A DNA stretch of 64,000 bases. Source: Isoetes taiwanensis (taxonomy: Eukaryota > Streptophyta > Lycopodiopsida > Isoetales > Isoetaceae). Every line of letters begins with the position of its first letter. Within the stretch, counting starts at the first letter, position 1. The DNA is taken from the NCBI GenBank assembly GCA_021234155.1, contig JAJEKV010000109.1, positions 2,226,738-2,290,737 of the forward strand, written 5' to 3'. Shown here one piece after another: positions 12,472 to 25,185 of this stretch. A program made the position numbers and the translations under genes. The notes beneath the pieces are model-generated. The model saw only the letters and a list, made by a program, of their open reading frames with translations. It searched no databases and was not told the DNA's origin.

Positions 12472-15400
12472 ATGGCGAGAGGACGCCAGGGCTCGGAATT
12501 AAAACCAAAAGCGAGGAGGACTAAAGGTCTGCGAATCCAAAAACCTCGAATTAAAACCAAAGAAAGTAAAGTCCTCATTCTTGAATCCTTCCGGCCTCGA
12601 ACTCAAGGTTAGTTTTTCATTTTAGTTTTAAGGCTGCATCTGATAGAGCTTTAATCGAAGATAAGCTTTGCATTTGCTTTCCGGCGGAAGGGAAGCTGAG
12701 ATGATGTTTATGAAAACCCGGAATAGTTTTTATAAATTTCATGGCACTTTTATTTAGTAAATTCTTGAATTTCTCTTCACGGAATTAATCATGCTATTGC
12801 ATGCAAGTTTCTAGTATGAATAAGTGTAGTAGAAGCATTAGGAAAATCTCAAGATAACATTTGAAACCGTTAAAGGCGTGTTCCCGTACTAGCTTATAGC
12901 CTTGAATATGAATACTGCATTTCGTGCATTGACGGAGAGGAGAAAAAAGCACATCTGGATAGATAGAGTAAATAGATAAAGGCCGGGAACTTGAGAATTG
13001 TAATGGCGTGTACGCCAATTGCACGGCCCAGCACCATCATTACTATCTATCTATCACGATTTCCCTCTAGCTGAGCTCTACCCATGCGGCATCTAGACAC
13101 CTATATAGCGGTTTACGGCCCGGCGTGCAAACAATTTTACCCCTAGTTTCAGCTTTTAGGTTAAACGGCCGGTGTCTCTTAGTATCTATGTTTACAAATA
13201 AAATAAAATATAACCGTAGGGAAGCGTGAATCACGATACTCAGCTCACTTCCCTGTGTATGATAGATGCCAAGTTACATTAATCCCTCGGTTGGCGTGAA
13301 GATTCATTGGAGTTATATTTGGGGCCAGCGATCCGAGCCCGGCTCAATTTGGCTCAATCTGGATTCAGTTGAGCCGCTGATGAGGCACCCGATCCGGTAC
13401 GGGCACAGTCTTACAACCCTATGATACTTGGATCAAGTAATGATGATGGCGGCTGACCTTGAGGGCAATGATAAATCACGGGCTCTGAGGCCTTGCAATG
13501 CCGCGGTGGCCTCTTATCTAATCACTTTGAGAATCACGGTACATGCATTGATTGGTGAATCTGTCAGGTCGACTCGAGATTCAAAAGTGAGAGCTAGCGT
13601 TTCTTAGTGGTTAGCCTCTATGCGGGATGCTAACGAACCACTACCACCCGAGTGATTATCTGATGCAATGGAGATGGCTCAACCAATGGAAGCGGGGAGA
13701 TGGAAGCGAGGAAGTGGAAGCGGGGAGGTGGAAGTGGAAGCGGTGAGGGGAAGTGGAGTAGAGCACAGGGGTTTTCTTTGGGGTTTTACGATCCATTCAC
13801 TATGCCGCAGGGAATGGAAATGGGGTGTCGATAGCCCGGCTACTGATGAAGCCCCGGGCTTGAAGCAGTGAGTACGGGATTTTGTCTGGATTTTATCAGT
13901 TATATACAATTGTAAGCACCAATGAATGCAGCAAATTTTGTCTGCTTCTATGTTTCTACAATGTAATACATGTTACATACCTTTTTTTAAAGGGTTTCTT
14001 GGCCATGCAACCGTGTTTCCAACACTTTCTCCAGCGAGTAGTATCCCCGCGAGTGTCTGCGGAGTAAAGCTTCATCAGAAGTAGGCGCCCAGCAGTTAAT
14101 CCTTTGTAACTTCCGGACATACTTATCCGTGAGAATTCCATGACGGTTTGGAGTCGGATCGATAAGTCGATCTTGCATAATCCTACTTTCGCTTTTCGAT
14201 TTGTAATTGACATGAAACATTCATCTTCGACCGCTACCCGGACAATTGCCTATTCGGACACCTTTCTTGGAAATTATTGTACAAGCTATAGGAATGAGAT
14301 GCTTACAGTGCAGTAGCCATTCTTGAAAACCAATTGAGTTCAGCGAGAAATCGAGACTATGGAATCTCTGACGGTCGGAAAATTCGAGTTACAAAGCTTA
14401 GGTTAATTACATTTGGCGGGATAAATTTGGCCGGAAGGATGCATTTTGGGTAGATTGGTTTAGAAACTCAATGAAAAGTGAGACGGGTGCCGTGCATTAT
14501 TTGTATGTGTCAAGAATATTTGAGCGCATTTTGTGTTTTCTTGAAATTCAAATTTCTCTGTGTATGTAGAAAGCGCTATTTCGTCACCGGGTAGAAAAAG
14601 GCTATTTGTTCGAGGCGACTCAAGCGTATCCAGAGTGACCTTAAGGAAGACTCACATTCTTGGCGACTCAGGAGATGTCTTCTAAAGCGAATCGAGTCGG
14701 ACCGGGGAAGCGAGGAAGGAAGCCCGGTGGAAGAGGAATCTCAAAACGGCACTTCTCAAAGTTTGGAGGGCGTTCTTGTCGAGAATACGAATACAGAACC
14801 CTATTCAAGGTATTTAATTTGCCTGAGAATACATCTTGTGTGGAAGTATTATGCTTTGAATTTGAGATATTTCCTTGCCTTAGGTTAATATGCTTTGCAT
14901 GAGTTTGAGTTATTATGCTTTATGAATTTTAGAAATATTACCATCGATTAATGCGGTTATTAGTTTTGTAGAACATAATTTTGCTCTACGTTTTATAGAA
15001 TATAGCGGTGTTAGGCGGTTGGAGATAGCAATGTTGATGAGATTAAATAGTGTGAAATATGGATTCATAAAAGAATTATGCTTAGCTTAAAAATGTGGTT
15101 ACCTGGAAAACTAATTTGGACTCAAATTCACGCCAAATAGTCAATAATAGGAGCTACCAACCGTAAGCGTGGTGTATAATTTAGGTTTAAATGCACTTCG
15201 TGATCTCTTGATACGAAAAGTACTTTCCCAAAATGTTCATCTTCTTTTCGCGATTGCCCGAGAGGAAGAAAACCACTAATTAGGGTTCTATTTCACGCCA
15301 AGAAAGCAAGAATTGAAGCGACCAGTCACGATTATATGATCTCACCTTAGATGATGAAGAGTAGATTCTTATAGCAACCGACCTTTGCACCTTACACGAA

Positions 15401-16998
15401 GAGGGAAATGGGCCGAGGTCTTAGAATTAGTGCGTTGACCTTGCGAAGACAAATGGCAAATTTCGACTTAACTCTTCGAGGAAAAGGGAAGGAACAAGAT
15501 GACCAAGCAGGGATCCTAATCTCTTGTGAGGAAGAGGATGACACCAGCGCAAATTGCTCTTGGAGATTACACATAGCAAAGAAAGATCTGCTCGGACTTA
15601 CTCCTTTGTAGAACTCGCATACAAGGGGATACATTCATGAAGGCGGATGTGAGCGGTGAGACATGTTTTAAGTATGGTTGGCCAACCAATGTGCCCGATT
15701 ACGTAATATCTATTTGCGAGGGTTCACGGTTGTCGCGTGAAGGCATGTTCACTAAGCCAGGCAGGTATATTTCACTGACAAGCTAGGAATTAGTGACTTA
15801 AAGCTACAGGAAGTCCCCAGATCTAGGGAAAGAAGGATGTTCAACTGGGTTAGCCGAGAAGGCATGGAGGCTTGTTTTGGGGAGAAATGAAGCGGGCGAA
15901 TTGCAAGCAACTAGAATATGAACAAGGCGAGATAGAATGCGGTGACCATTATCCATTGGTCTTAAGGAAAGTTTTGCGGCGATCCATGTGAAGTCCCTCA
16001 TCCAGTCACCAAGCTCCATTTATGTTAGCGATATGATCCGGCTTTATGCCATGGAGATTGTTGAGCATGATTAGTAATCGAGGTCAAATGCATGCGGTGG
16101 ATGTGTTACCTTGGGATATGATCTCGAACAAACTGTATGGGTGAGCGTCGAGGAGCTATTATTAAATGATGATATTAAATTAAGTCATCATCGGCGGGCA
16201 GCATTAGTTGAGGCATAAAAGGCCCTCATCGGGCGGTGAGCAAACGGGCCAAACCATGTTCTACAATCACTATGCGTATAGAATTAGCCGTCTCTTGGAT
16301 GGCAGCACTTCACTGCAATTTAATTTGAATTAACTTTGAATGAAATGGGGAAGACATTTCTATACAAAAGGTAATTGATGGCGCATTAGGATGTTAGCAC
16401 TTTAATATTCGTACGGTGCTTTAGTCGGTTGAATTCAGCGGGCGTGATTTGAATAAAGAGCAAATCACGCCGGCGTGCTTTCAAATCAAACCAATTCATG
16501 CGAGTGAAATGTTAAAACGCGCCTGGCGTGAATTGATTTGAACTGGCTGCGCTGGCGTGATTGAATTTCATTGAAATCCGCCTATAAATTCTTAGGTCGA
16601 AAACTGCGTGAATTCCAGCCGATTCAATGCGGCGTGAATTGCATTGGTATTTAATTCATTTCATGCGGATGTGCTTTGAGGTTGATCTTTTTCTATTGAA
16701 ATCGCGCCCGGCGTGTTTTTGTCTTAAATCTTGATTGATGCTGTACTTTTGGCGAGTCCATCGTAAGGCAAGCTGCGCCACACGCGAATCAACGATGGGT
16801 GGAATATATAGGCATTACCTACCAGGGCGAGGCGGGTCAAAGTCACGAAAGGCTTTCAAAGGCTGGCTGGAAGCGGACTACATGCATGGAGACAATTATA
16901 TAGGAGAGAAGAAGCGCAAGAAAATCAAAGAAAAAGGTGGTGATGACGTGCGGATCCTTACAGCTCATCTAGCGGTGAAATATGAGACTAAATTATAG
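12472..16998 (+). pseudogene. Rightward gene of unit A: ParB-like (DGQHS) multi-exon remnant
   Basis: Exon 1 opens at ATG 12472 (MARGRQGSELKPK...) and ends at an AAG|GTTAGT donor at 12607. A second exon ends at CAAG|GTATTT at 14809 and encodes a Gly/Arg/Lys-rich segment (SSKANR..GKRGRKPGGRG). A third lies near 15390-15770 (GILISCEEEDDT) and a fourth near 15800-16375. The last exon ends near 16998 in a Lys/Arg-rich tail (KKRKKIKEKGGDD). The IDGQHS motif that is clear in copy B is damaged here (IIGGQH near 16185-16200). Frames are interrupted at several CG-containing indels, so copy A is either dead or mis-assembled. Function is inferred only through copy B. Confidence 0.45.
16405..16660. repeat. 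Palindrome array (copy A), degraded
   Basis: This is the copy-A version of the 27868-28180 array. It contains repeated CACGCC(A)GGCGTG-like words with flanks such as CTTTCAAATCAAACC on the left and TTGATTTGAA on the right. Several copies have lost or changed the central CAG/CTG (for example CACGCCGGCGTG near 16466). Confidence 0.65.
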
Positions 16999-17026
16999 AT
17001 TGTGTTTTGTAAAGGAGGCGGTATGG

Positions 17027-17960
17027 CTGATATATGATCACTATAGTGGCTAAGTGCACGGATATGGCAAATCAAAGATGTTTTTGGTCACGTGGCTTTC
17101 GAAACTTGTAGGCTGTGGAACCTTGAGAACTTTTAGAGCGGTAAAGGTTTGTTTACGTGGATTGAGGGAACAATCAGTTATGTGTATATAGGTAGGAAAT
17201 ATATAGGATATTGGGAGTAGCTAGATCGCACATTATAGTGTTTTTTGCTATTGAGCGAAAAAGAGTCTTATACATTTTTGCCTTCCTAAGACATGATACT
17301 TTGAAATTTGTATATCTGGATGATGCCGGAGTTATGTATTAAACTTCTGAAGTATCTAAGAATAAAATATGATAGTACATGAAGCTAAAGGCTTGATCTG
17401 CCAATATACAATCGTTAATGTACATTTCATAGCCAAGCCATGCAAGTAGTTTCTTGATTGCATCGAAAATGGTCTGAAGTTTATCTAACCTCGATGAACT
17501 ATCTACCTCGAAAGCAACTAAAGAGGGATCTGGCAATCTTGGAAGCAGCTGATGAACCGCGAGAAACCGCATTACAATGGCTAATAATCAATGGATTTAA
17601 TACCAAGGCCAATTGGCATAGAAACGGAATCTATACAACGTAGAGGCCATTGTGTCTAATGCATTTGGCTTGAGAAGGCGGATGAAGTTGAGAAATTCAC
17701 AGCGAGACTTGGATGAGGTGCGTAATTTTCGAGCTCGAGCGAGGAGAGGTCTATTTAGAGAGGTTTAGCCCTCTTATGCTCTTCTAATATGGGGTTCTAA
17801 ATATATATATATATGAGTACTAGTAATAGTGCGGCGTTCTTTGAGTAAACGTGAGAACCTAACAATGATATTAAATTGGTCTTTATTGAGATGAGGAGTC
17901 TTTTCTCACGCATATAAGCGATTTATATATGATGATCGAATGCATGCTAAAGTAAAAAGT
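17027..17960. other. Spacer between copies A and B
   Basis: This 0.93 kb does not match the flanks of either copy that I compared. It includes a short (TA)n run near 17801-17813. Short open frames on both strands near 17339-17643 overlap each other, and I cannot assign a protein. No LTR, PBS or inverted terminal repeat is apparent. Confidence 0.5.
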
Positions 17961-18512
17961 GCATAAGTAGGTGTATTTTATATGCTTATAACAATGGTGT
18001 CTAGCAAGAAACCTAAATGGCGAGGAGTAAGTTGATGTAGTTAGTAGTGAAACTTATGCTTGGAATTTTGTGTGCATTTATTGCTTTAGTTATTGGAGAA
18101 CTATATCGCGAGGGTTTTCAAATGTACCGTTTATATTTGACATATGAATTACATATTAGAACTATGGGAATGCTATTGTGTTTTTACATCTCACGTTTCC
18201 CCTTGCATTGAAGAAGTTGAAAGAAAGCCATTGATAATTTTTCTAGATTAGATTGTGGCTTTCTACTCTTAAGTAGAGTTGTTCAACCCTTTAAGTTTGA
18301 AGGAAGCTGAATGCGTCTATGCTTTCCTCATGATCTCACATGGTTTATTGGTATTGTAAGGATTTAGTATACCTCACGAGGGTGTCCTTTTTTTTCTTTT
18401 TTGTGCACACATGTTGTATGATTGTCATAACAAACATTCACATTACATACAATATTAATGCATAGGAATGAAGCGTTCGAAAATGGTCCAAATCATCTTG
18501 AGAGTAGTGAGA

Positions 18513-21500
18513 CTAAGGGCTTTTTACTTTTAAACTTGCTTCTATTTGGTAAAACATCATCCGGGAACTAGAACTATGATAGTCCAATAATGAAGGAACT
18601 ACAATCCTTCTTTTCAATTTTTCTTCTAAAGTTGAGAATCTAGGTGGAACCCCATGATGATCTGCCAACACCACAATAAGAACTTTCCCTTCTTGAAGAT
18701 CAGCGAGAGCCCGAAGAGGAAGCGAGAAACAACTATAGTGCAAGAGGATCATGTTATTGCAAAACAGCCAATCCACAATTAGATTCATAAATCTCTAGCA
18801 AGACACATGCGGAAGCTGCATGCCTTTCTTCAACAGGTTCATTGGTAAATGGTGGAAAACATGCTGCATTATCATCCTTGCAAATGCTACAATATGAAAA
18901 ATGAATCATAGAAGAATCATAAAAGTTACAATATAAAATGGTAGAAAATGACATAGGAAACATACTTAAAACTTGAGCATGCTTGCCTCGTCCATGCTTT
19001 CCAAATTTTGTATGCATGTTTTAACATTATTGTATATACGCCTATCAAGTACTTACAACAGCTTGTCTCATACCTGTTTTGTGGCAAAAATCAAGCAGAA
19101 AAAACCATCATTCAATTAAATTGGGATTATGTCTTAATTTTGGGACAAATTTCATATTGCATGTTTTTAGTAGCATATTCAAATTCACACGACCACTCAA
19201 AGGTATGAAAGCGTAATATCATGTTATTTACAAAATGGTCAATGTTCACAATATGGCACCATATCATAAAGCGTGATAAGCAAAAGAAATTTACATAGTT
19301 ATTCAACTTTTCTTCCAAGCACCCCAATGATATCATAGCCTTCTTCGACATCACGAGAATTGTTATGAATTCTAAGCATTTCTAAATTTTGGAATAGTGT
19401 TTGGAGTCCATGAGTACAAAACAGCACCATGAATCTAATAAAGATCAGGGATCCTTTCAGTTTCTCCTCCATCTCTTTGTCCAACAATCGAGTACCTTTC
19501 TTTGCTATCAAAATCGTTGGTCCGGTGATCACATTTGGACACCACCATTCCACGCACATGGACAGAGTTAATACCTTCTTCTTTGCAAATATGGGAGATA
19601 GTGAACCCCAACCCTGCTTGGATATGTATCTAAAAGGCTGTGACTTTACCTACCTACAAATTGGTGGCATTCCAAAGTCGATTGGAAGGTTCATAGCATC
19701 CATGCCTAGAAACTTTTGGCTAATGTTCTTAGGACCAACATGGTGTTTGTCCCGAGGAAGGAGGAGGAGCATATTGCTTCGCGAGATGCTACTTACAATG
19801 TCATCAACATCCTCAGGTCTTCCACCTAGTTTTAGGCAACCACCCTTCTTTCAATTCATGGGGATGTGTCTATCTCCCCAACGGGGTTAATCACCTTCTT
19901 CAGGTAAGCCACCAAGGCCGCGGTTGGTGTCATCTGGATTGGTTTGCCAATGCTTTATATAGTCACGGATTCCTTCCTTAGTCAATCCTTTAGGTTTTAA
20001 TGCTTTGGTTGACCTAGAGGTATCATAGGCTTGCCATTCTCATCTCTCGCCATATTTCCTCCTCCTCTCCACTCATCCTCACGAAGGTCTCATCTTCCAT
20101 TGGAAGATTGGGAATCCCATCTCTCACCCAAAAGTGAAGCTGCCGAGGCCTGGAATGACCTTCAAGATCAATGTATAACCATCCACAAAGCTCTTCCAAT
20201 CGGGCACTTCTTCTATGAGAGAACCTATAGGGTTTGGAGTAGTGCATTCATGCAAGATTTCCATTAGCCTAGGAAAGTTGGTCCTTTGTCTGTTTGCTTG
20301 GTATACAACTATATTTGTCAAATAATGCATCCACATCCTCATGGGTATGCCGGGCATAAAAACCCTAAATTAACTCTTTCAAATATCCCCACAGCTGTTA
20401 AGTAGGATAGGAAAGAAAACATCCATCTGTTCTTATTTTGGCGACACAATTATCAAGTTGCAAAAGAAACCTTTTGGGTAGATCTTGAGGTCTAACTTGC
20501 GTGAAGTTGAAGCTCCAACATGTTCATTAGACCCATGCTTCCTAAACCTTGCCTTCTTTGAACTTTTCAATATTGTTAGGGTTTCCATCTAACAATGCTC
20601 TATGTAGTGCACAGGCTAGGCTTGTAGGGTCACGGAGGTGACCATTGTATCCATTTTCATGGTTTCTCAAACACCTCATGATACTCCCAATATGAAAATC
20701 TGGACCATCACTCCCACAACTCAAACTAAAATGGCCATAGTAGGTTTGAGTGCGCCCATGCAAAGATTACCCAGATCATTGAGATCACATAAAGGGTATG
20801 ATCTTCCACATGACTTTGGTATGTACTTGAATTGTGGAAGACAAGTCTTTGCTTTGGTCCATCTTGTCATGTATAATACATAAATAGTTATTGGGTTCCA
20901 ATCACGGATAATGTCCTCCACATCCAATAACATGATCTACATGATAGTTAATGGATCATATGGTCCTTCATATGCTCCCTTATCTTAGCCCCTTGACTAG
21001 GTTGCCTGGTCTTATCAAGAGTCTCCTTCAACTTAGCACATAAATTGCACTTTGCAAAGTTGTTTGAAGTTGCTATGGTGACATGATTGAAATGCTTCTT
21101 CCATAACCTACTAAAGCTAGGTTGGGATATTGGAAGAATTCCCAATTCTCGAGTAGGGAATTCACTTCTTCAAAATACTCTTTTTGAGTACAATGTGATG
21201 GCAATCTTTTTCAACAAGCTGCTCTTCCCTTTTCATCCCTTACCTTTTGTGTGGCATAGACTGCATTGAAATCAATATGTTTTTCAAATATCTCCCTGGC
21301 GATAAGGTCCTAGCTGTTGGTCTCAACAAACCATTATTTCCATGTAAAAAACAATCATTTCCCCTACTTTTTTTTTTGCCAATTATGCCATGAAGAAGTT
21401 GGAATTGCATGGATAGTCACGCCCATGCTTTTGCACATATCCATTTGCCTAGCAAAGGCTATCTTTTTCTGTTTGGGTTTCTTTCATCACGAAGTGCATG

Positions 21501-22070
21501 CTTTCGAAGATTGTGTACATGTAGGTCCTCCTCTCATCAACGATTATACTCTTGAAAAGTGGCTCTTGCTTCCACCAATTGTTCTATTGTAAAGAATTGC
21601 ATACAAGCACTCCAACAACAATCTGAGCCCCTAACCTTCACCATTGTCTCACATTTGGTGTCACTAATCAACTTGGCTCTTTTGCTAGGATAATGTCGGC
21701 AACTGATACTTCTCCCCTTTTGCCTAGGTTTAGAGTTCCAACTGCCAATGGATCAATATCAAGACAATCATTGTCCCCAACAACCTCAAACTCACGGAAA
21801 AATATAATCCTCCACAAATTGAACACTACTTATAGGCCATGCCATGATGCAAGGAACCTCCAATTTGCTTGACACAACCAAAACATTCCTTGTCACCCAA
21901 ACCTTTACCTTTCGGGTTGTCTTTCAACATCGAAATTGCAATACCAATATTGTCTTCCCCTAGCCTTTCATCATTAACGGCTTGACCAAGGATCTGCTAG
22001 CACAATGACTCCTTGGCCTACTATTTCCTTGTTGCACTTGTGCATGATTCTCACCTTCTTGTTCCTCCAT
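18513..22070 (-). pseudogene. Leftward gene of unit B: C-x2-C / KMDQ transposase-like remnant
   Basis: A putative start at 22070 (MEEQEGENHAQVQQGN) leads into a minus-strand exon series. 'GLGDKECFGCVKQIGG' lies near 21870. 'HFNHVTIATSNNFAKCNLC' follows near 21050-21100, with the C-x2-C pair, then a helix 'KLKETLDKTRQ' and 'KIREHMKDHMI'. Near 20850-20930 is an 'IHDKMDQSKTCLPQF' segment, readable across two frames. 'HENGYNGHLRDPTSLACALH' is near 20620-20670 and 'EILHECTTPNPIG' near 20250. The last clear piece is 19299-19559, ending at a stop after 'YDIIGVLGRKVE'. Further coding-like fragments at 18513-19017 may be a downstream exon. From memory, the F.HV....NFAKC..C plus D.MDQ.KT..P order occurs in uncharacterised eukaryotic transposase-like proteins. 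Frameshifts are frequent, so I call it a remnant. It is transcribed away from the rightward gene. Confidence 0.5.
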
Positions 22071-22540
22071 TTGCACCCTACTATAGAGGACTAATTGTTT
22101 TCTTCAACATTCTTGCTAGGAGTTGGTTTTCATTGATATTGCACACCATCTTGAGTTGGTTGGAGGCACCATTGACCTAGGCAAATTGCACCCTTTTTAG
22201 TCAATGAGTAGGAAAAAAATTATTACACCATAAGATAAAAAAAATCACATTTATTTATGGAATATGTAGAGGTAAATCAATTTTTTTTAAAAGCAAAAAT
22301 TCCTTGGAAATAGGTTTAATATAATAATAACAATGGGTGTAAGCGAAATCATTTAAAACAAAATTTTAAATTGGCAACAACAAGGAAATGACATTTATAT
22401 AAATATATCAAATTTTAATTATCGAAAATTTGGATATATGATCTGAAAAACATATAAGCGATAGGCGTTGAGAATTTATTATCCATAATAATATACCCTA
22501 GATGATATAGCTGGCGAAATTTAAATGCGCTGGCGTGTTA
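22071..22540. other. Divergent intergenic region of unit B, left part
   Basis: This AT-rich stretch separates the leftward gene start from promoter B1. It has A-rich runs and no coding frame. By position it should hold the promoter of the leftward gene, but I cannot pick a specific TATA box for that direction. Confidence 0.4.
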
Positions 22541-22544
22541 TTTG

Positions 22545-22625
22545 AGACAATCAATTATTCATGCTAATTTCTAATTAACCCTATATAAATCGGTTCACGC
22601 TCTCAAGACCTCCATTATGTCCAAA
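22545..22625 (+). promoter_or_regulatory. Putative promoter B1 with TATA box
   Basis: TATATAAAT at 22582-22590 sits in the same context as promoter A1 (CAATTATTCA.. upstream, CTCTCAAGACCTCC downstream). It precedes a short open stretch with SQFSSDSSSDEEE-type acidic coding potential near 22730-22800 and then a GGA microsatellite. I cannot tell whether this is a real first exon or leader. Confidence 0.5.
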
Positions 22626-22881
22626 AAAAAATTTTACCCGCCATGGGCGTTCACCTCATTTCGACCTTCATGAAGAACAGGAGTCTCCTCAAAGGCGTCG
22701 GGTTGAAAAACCCCCTCCCCCTCCCTCCCCCTCATTGATTTTCTTTCCCAATTCTCCTCTGATTCCTCCTCTGATGAAGAGGAGGAAGAGGAGAGTTGGA
22801 AGGAAAGAGGAGGAGTTGGTTGACCACTGACCACTCTGCTTGGGGTTGGCTTGACCACGAAGCAGAGAATGAGTCTGAAGC

Positions 22882-22940
22882 GGAGGAGGAGGAGGAGGGA
22901 GGAGGAGGGGAGGAGGAGGAGGAGGGAGGAGGAGGGAGGA
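22882..22940. repeat. GGA microsatellite, expanded in copy B
   Basis: Nearly pure (GGA)n with GGGA interruptions. The corresponding copy-A sequence near 11461-11480 has only a short GGGGAGGAGGGAGGAGG tract, so the repeat has expanded in B or contracted in A. Long Pro/Ser- or Gly/Glu-rich open frames here are artefacts of the repeat. Confidence 0.8.
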
Positions 22941-23684
22941 CAATTCGACCAATTTTGGAGTGGTTGAGGATGAACCAGGTTTGCATGTTTGCTTTTTTTT
23001 TGTTTTGCACCTTTCTTTCTTTTTCTAACACCTTTCTTTCTTCTTTGTTGTTGTAAGTGGAAGAAGAGTGATCTGAGATCGGGGGTGGCCCATTTTTTTG
23101 TTTGTTTTCTTCAAAGTTTTGGACCGCCTCAGGGCATTTTTTAAAAATAATATTGTGAAAAAGCCTTGGGCATTTTGCTTAAAGCCGGGCATCTGTACAT
23201 ATAATTGTTTTTAATGAAATCAAGCAGTTTTTCTTCATAAACTTTTTTTCAAGCAGTTTTCTTCAAAGCGGTTTTTACGTACATAAATTTTTTTGAATTA
23301 AATCAAAGCTGTATTCTCAATTATTTTGTCTCCAAGCTATTTTTCTCTAAAATTTTGTCTACGCATTTGTCTCAACAAAGTCACGGGAACACTATAAATC
23401 AACCACATGAGAAATCTCTGATTCATCCACATAACCATAGGAAATTTTCCTATCGACCTAAAACAATTCCCCAACCTTACAAGTCATTTTTTTTTAGCCT
23501 TGATAATTTTGCCTTTAAAATCATTTTTATTTTAGCCTATATAAAATTTCTAAATTCTATTTTTTTTTTTCGATGCAATAAATGGAATAAAATGCCATGA
23601 GAATTTATTGCATAAAATACAATATTCTCCATATATACCATATACATGTCATATGCGGGGGAAGCCGTGCGCCCGAGTGTTAAT

Positions 23685-23770
23685 TCAAGCAATCAATTAT
23701 TCACGCTAACTTATTTCTAATTATGCCTATATAAATCCATTTCACGCTCTCAAAGTTCCTACATTTTCTT
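23685..23770 (+). promoter_or_regulatory. Putative promoter B2 with TATA box
   Basis: TATATAAAT at 23728-23736, with CAATTATTCA upstream and CGCTCTCAAAGTTCC downstream, equivalent to promoter A2. It lies about 200 bases before the first exon of the rightward gene. Confidence 0.55.
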
Positions 23771-24400
23771 CCTTCCTTCATATTACGATTTGCGGTTTAA
23801 CCTGGCTGTGTTTGGATCCGCCCTCCTAAAATCTTGGTGGCTTGATTTATATTCACAATGTTAGATGTTTGGTTTTAGGCAATTCCTAACTTACTAAAGG
23901 ACTCCGCCTTTTTGTTACGCCCAGCATTTGTAGCGAGAGGACATGGGGCTCGAAATTAAAACCAAAAGCAGAGGACTAAGGTCTGCGAATCCAAAAGCCT
24001 CGGAATTAAAACCAAAAGTAAAGTCCTCCGTTCTTCGAATCCTTCCAGCCTCAGAACTCAAGGTTAGTTTTCATTTAGTTTTAAGTTGCATCTCAATGGC
24101 AGCTTTAATCCAAGAAGATAAGCTTTTGCATTTGCTCGGCGAGAGGAAGCGGGATGATGTTTATGAAAACCAGAATAGTTTTTTATAAATTTCATCTGCT
24201 TCTTTTTGTTTCGAGTAAATTCTTGAGTTTCTCTTCCTGAATTAATCATGCTATTGCATGCAAGTTTGAGTGTAGTAGAAAGCATTAGGAAAATCTCAAA
24301 GATAACATTTGAAACCGCGTTAAAGCGTGTTCCATGCTAACATAGCCTTGAATATGAATACCTTCGTGCATTCAGCAGAGGACAAAAAAAAAACATGCAG

Positions 24401-24486
24401 AGATAGATAAGTAAATAGATAAAGGCCGGGGCAATTGTATTGCGTGTACATAATTGCACAGGCCTTTATCTATTACTATCTATCTG
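24401..24486. repeat. Hairpin with 26-27 bp arms
   Basis: The left arm 24401-24427 (AGATAGATAA...AAAGGCC) is complementary, with one single-base indel, to 24461-24486 (GGCCTTTATC...CTATCT). The loop contains GCAATTGTA and TAATTGC, which can extend the stem. In copy A the left arm survives near 12958-12985 but the right arm is interrupted. It lies within the first intron of the rightward gene. Confidence 0.75.
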
Positions 24487-25089
24487 TCTGATTTCTCCCT
24501 CTGGCTACACCGCCGTCTATAATTTTCCTATATAGCGGTTTACCGGCTGGCGTGCAAACAATTTACCCTAGTTTCAACTTTTAAGTTAAACAAGTGTCTC
24601 TTAGTATCTATGTTTACAAATAAATAAATATAACCGCCCCGGTGTGAATCGCGATACTCGCTCACTTCCTATTGATAGATGCCAAGTTACATTAATCACT
24701 TTCGGTTGGCGGCGAAGATTCATTGGAATTACATTTGGGGCAGCAATCCGCGAGCCCGACTCGGTTTGGCTCCAATCTCTAGTCGGTTGAACCCGCGATC
24801 GAGCACCAGTCCGGCTGGAGCACCCGATCTTGCAACCCTGCGATTACTTGGATCAAGTAATGATGATGGCGGCGAGCTTGGGGCAATGATAAATCTGGGC
24901 TCGAGGCCCTTACTGTCGCCGCCGAGGCTGGCCCTCTTATCTAATCGCCGAGAATCACGGTACATGCATTGATCGAGTGAATCTACGCATCCGTCATTTC
25001 GAGATTCAAAATGAGGCTGCGTTTCTTAGTGGTTAGCCTCTATGCCGGATGCCCCAACCACGAACCACTACCACGAGGTATCACGATGC

Positions 25090-25185
25090 AATGGAGATGG
25101 CTCAACCAATGGAGGCGGGGAGATGGAGGCGGGAGGTGGAAGCGGGGAGGTGGAGGTGGAAGCGGGGGGGGGAGGTGGAGCTAGA
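25090..25185. repeat. Purine-rich GGAGGTGGAAGCGG repeat
   Basis: Repeats of GG(A)GGTGGAAGCGGGG and GGAGATGGAGGCGGG produce a local Gly/Glu/Arg-rich open frame. The same tract occurs in copy A at about 13690-13755. It lies inside a predicted intron, so I treat it as a simple repeat and not as coding sequence. Confidence 0.6.

Larger units (their letters stand above)
6592..17026 (+). repeat. 10.4 kb duplicated unit, copy A
   Basis: From GCATAAGTAGGTGTATTTTA at 6592 to the GGAGGCGGTATGGC at about 17026, this block aligns in order with 17961-28487. Shared landmarks include the exon block near 7371-7649, the KMDQ exon near 9400, two TATA promoters at 11151 and 12267, the AAG|GTTAGT donor near 12607, the AAG|GTATTT donor near 14809 and the palindrome array near 16.4 kb. 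Sequence outside these limits does not match between copies. Differences are many small indels and substitutions, often converting CAG/CTG to CG-containing strings. The ends show no TG..CA, and no target duplication is obvious. It may be a mobile element or a segmental duplication. Confidence 0.85.

Noticed and set aside
17339-17643. Small frames in the A/B spacer as a retrotransposon fragment
   Set aside because: A copia or gypsy origin was considered but no conserved RT or integrase block can be read.
22634-23056. Long Pro/Ser-rich and Gly/Glu-rich open frames
   Set aside because: They are translations of the GGA/TCC microsatellite and overlap on both strands. No conserved domain.
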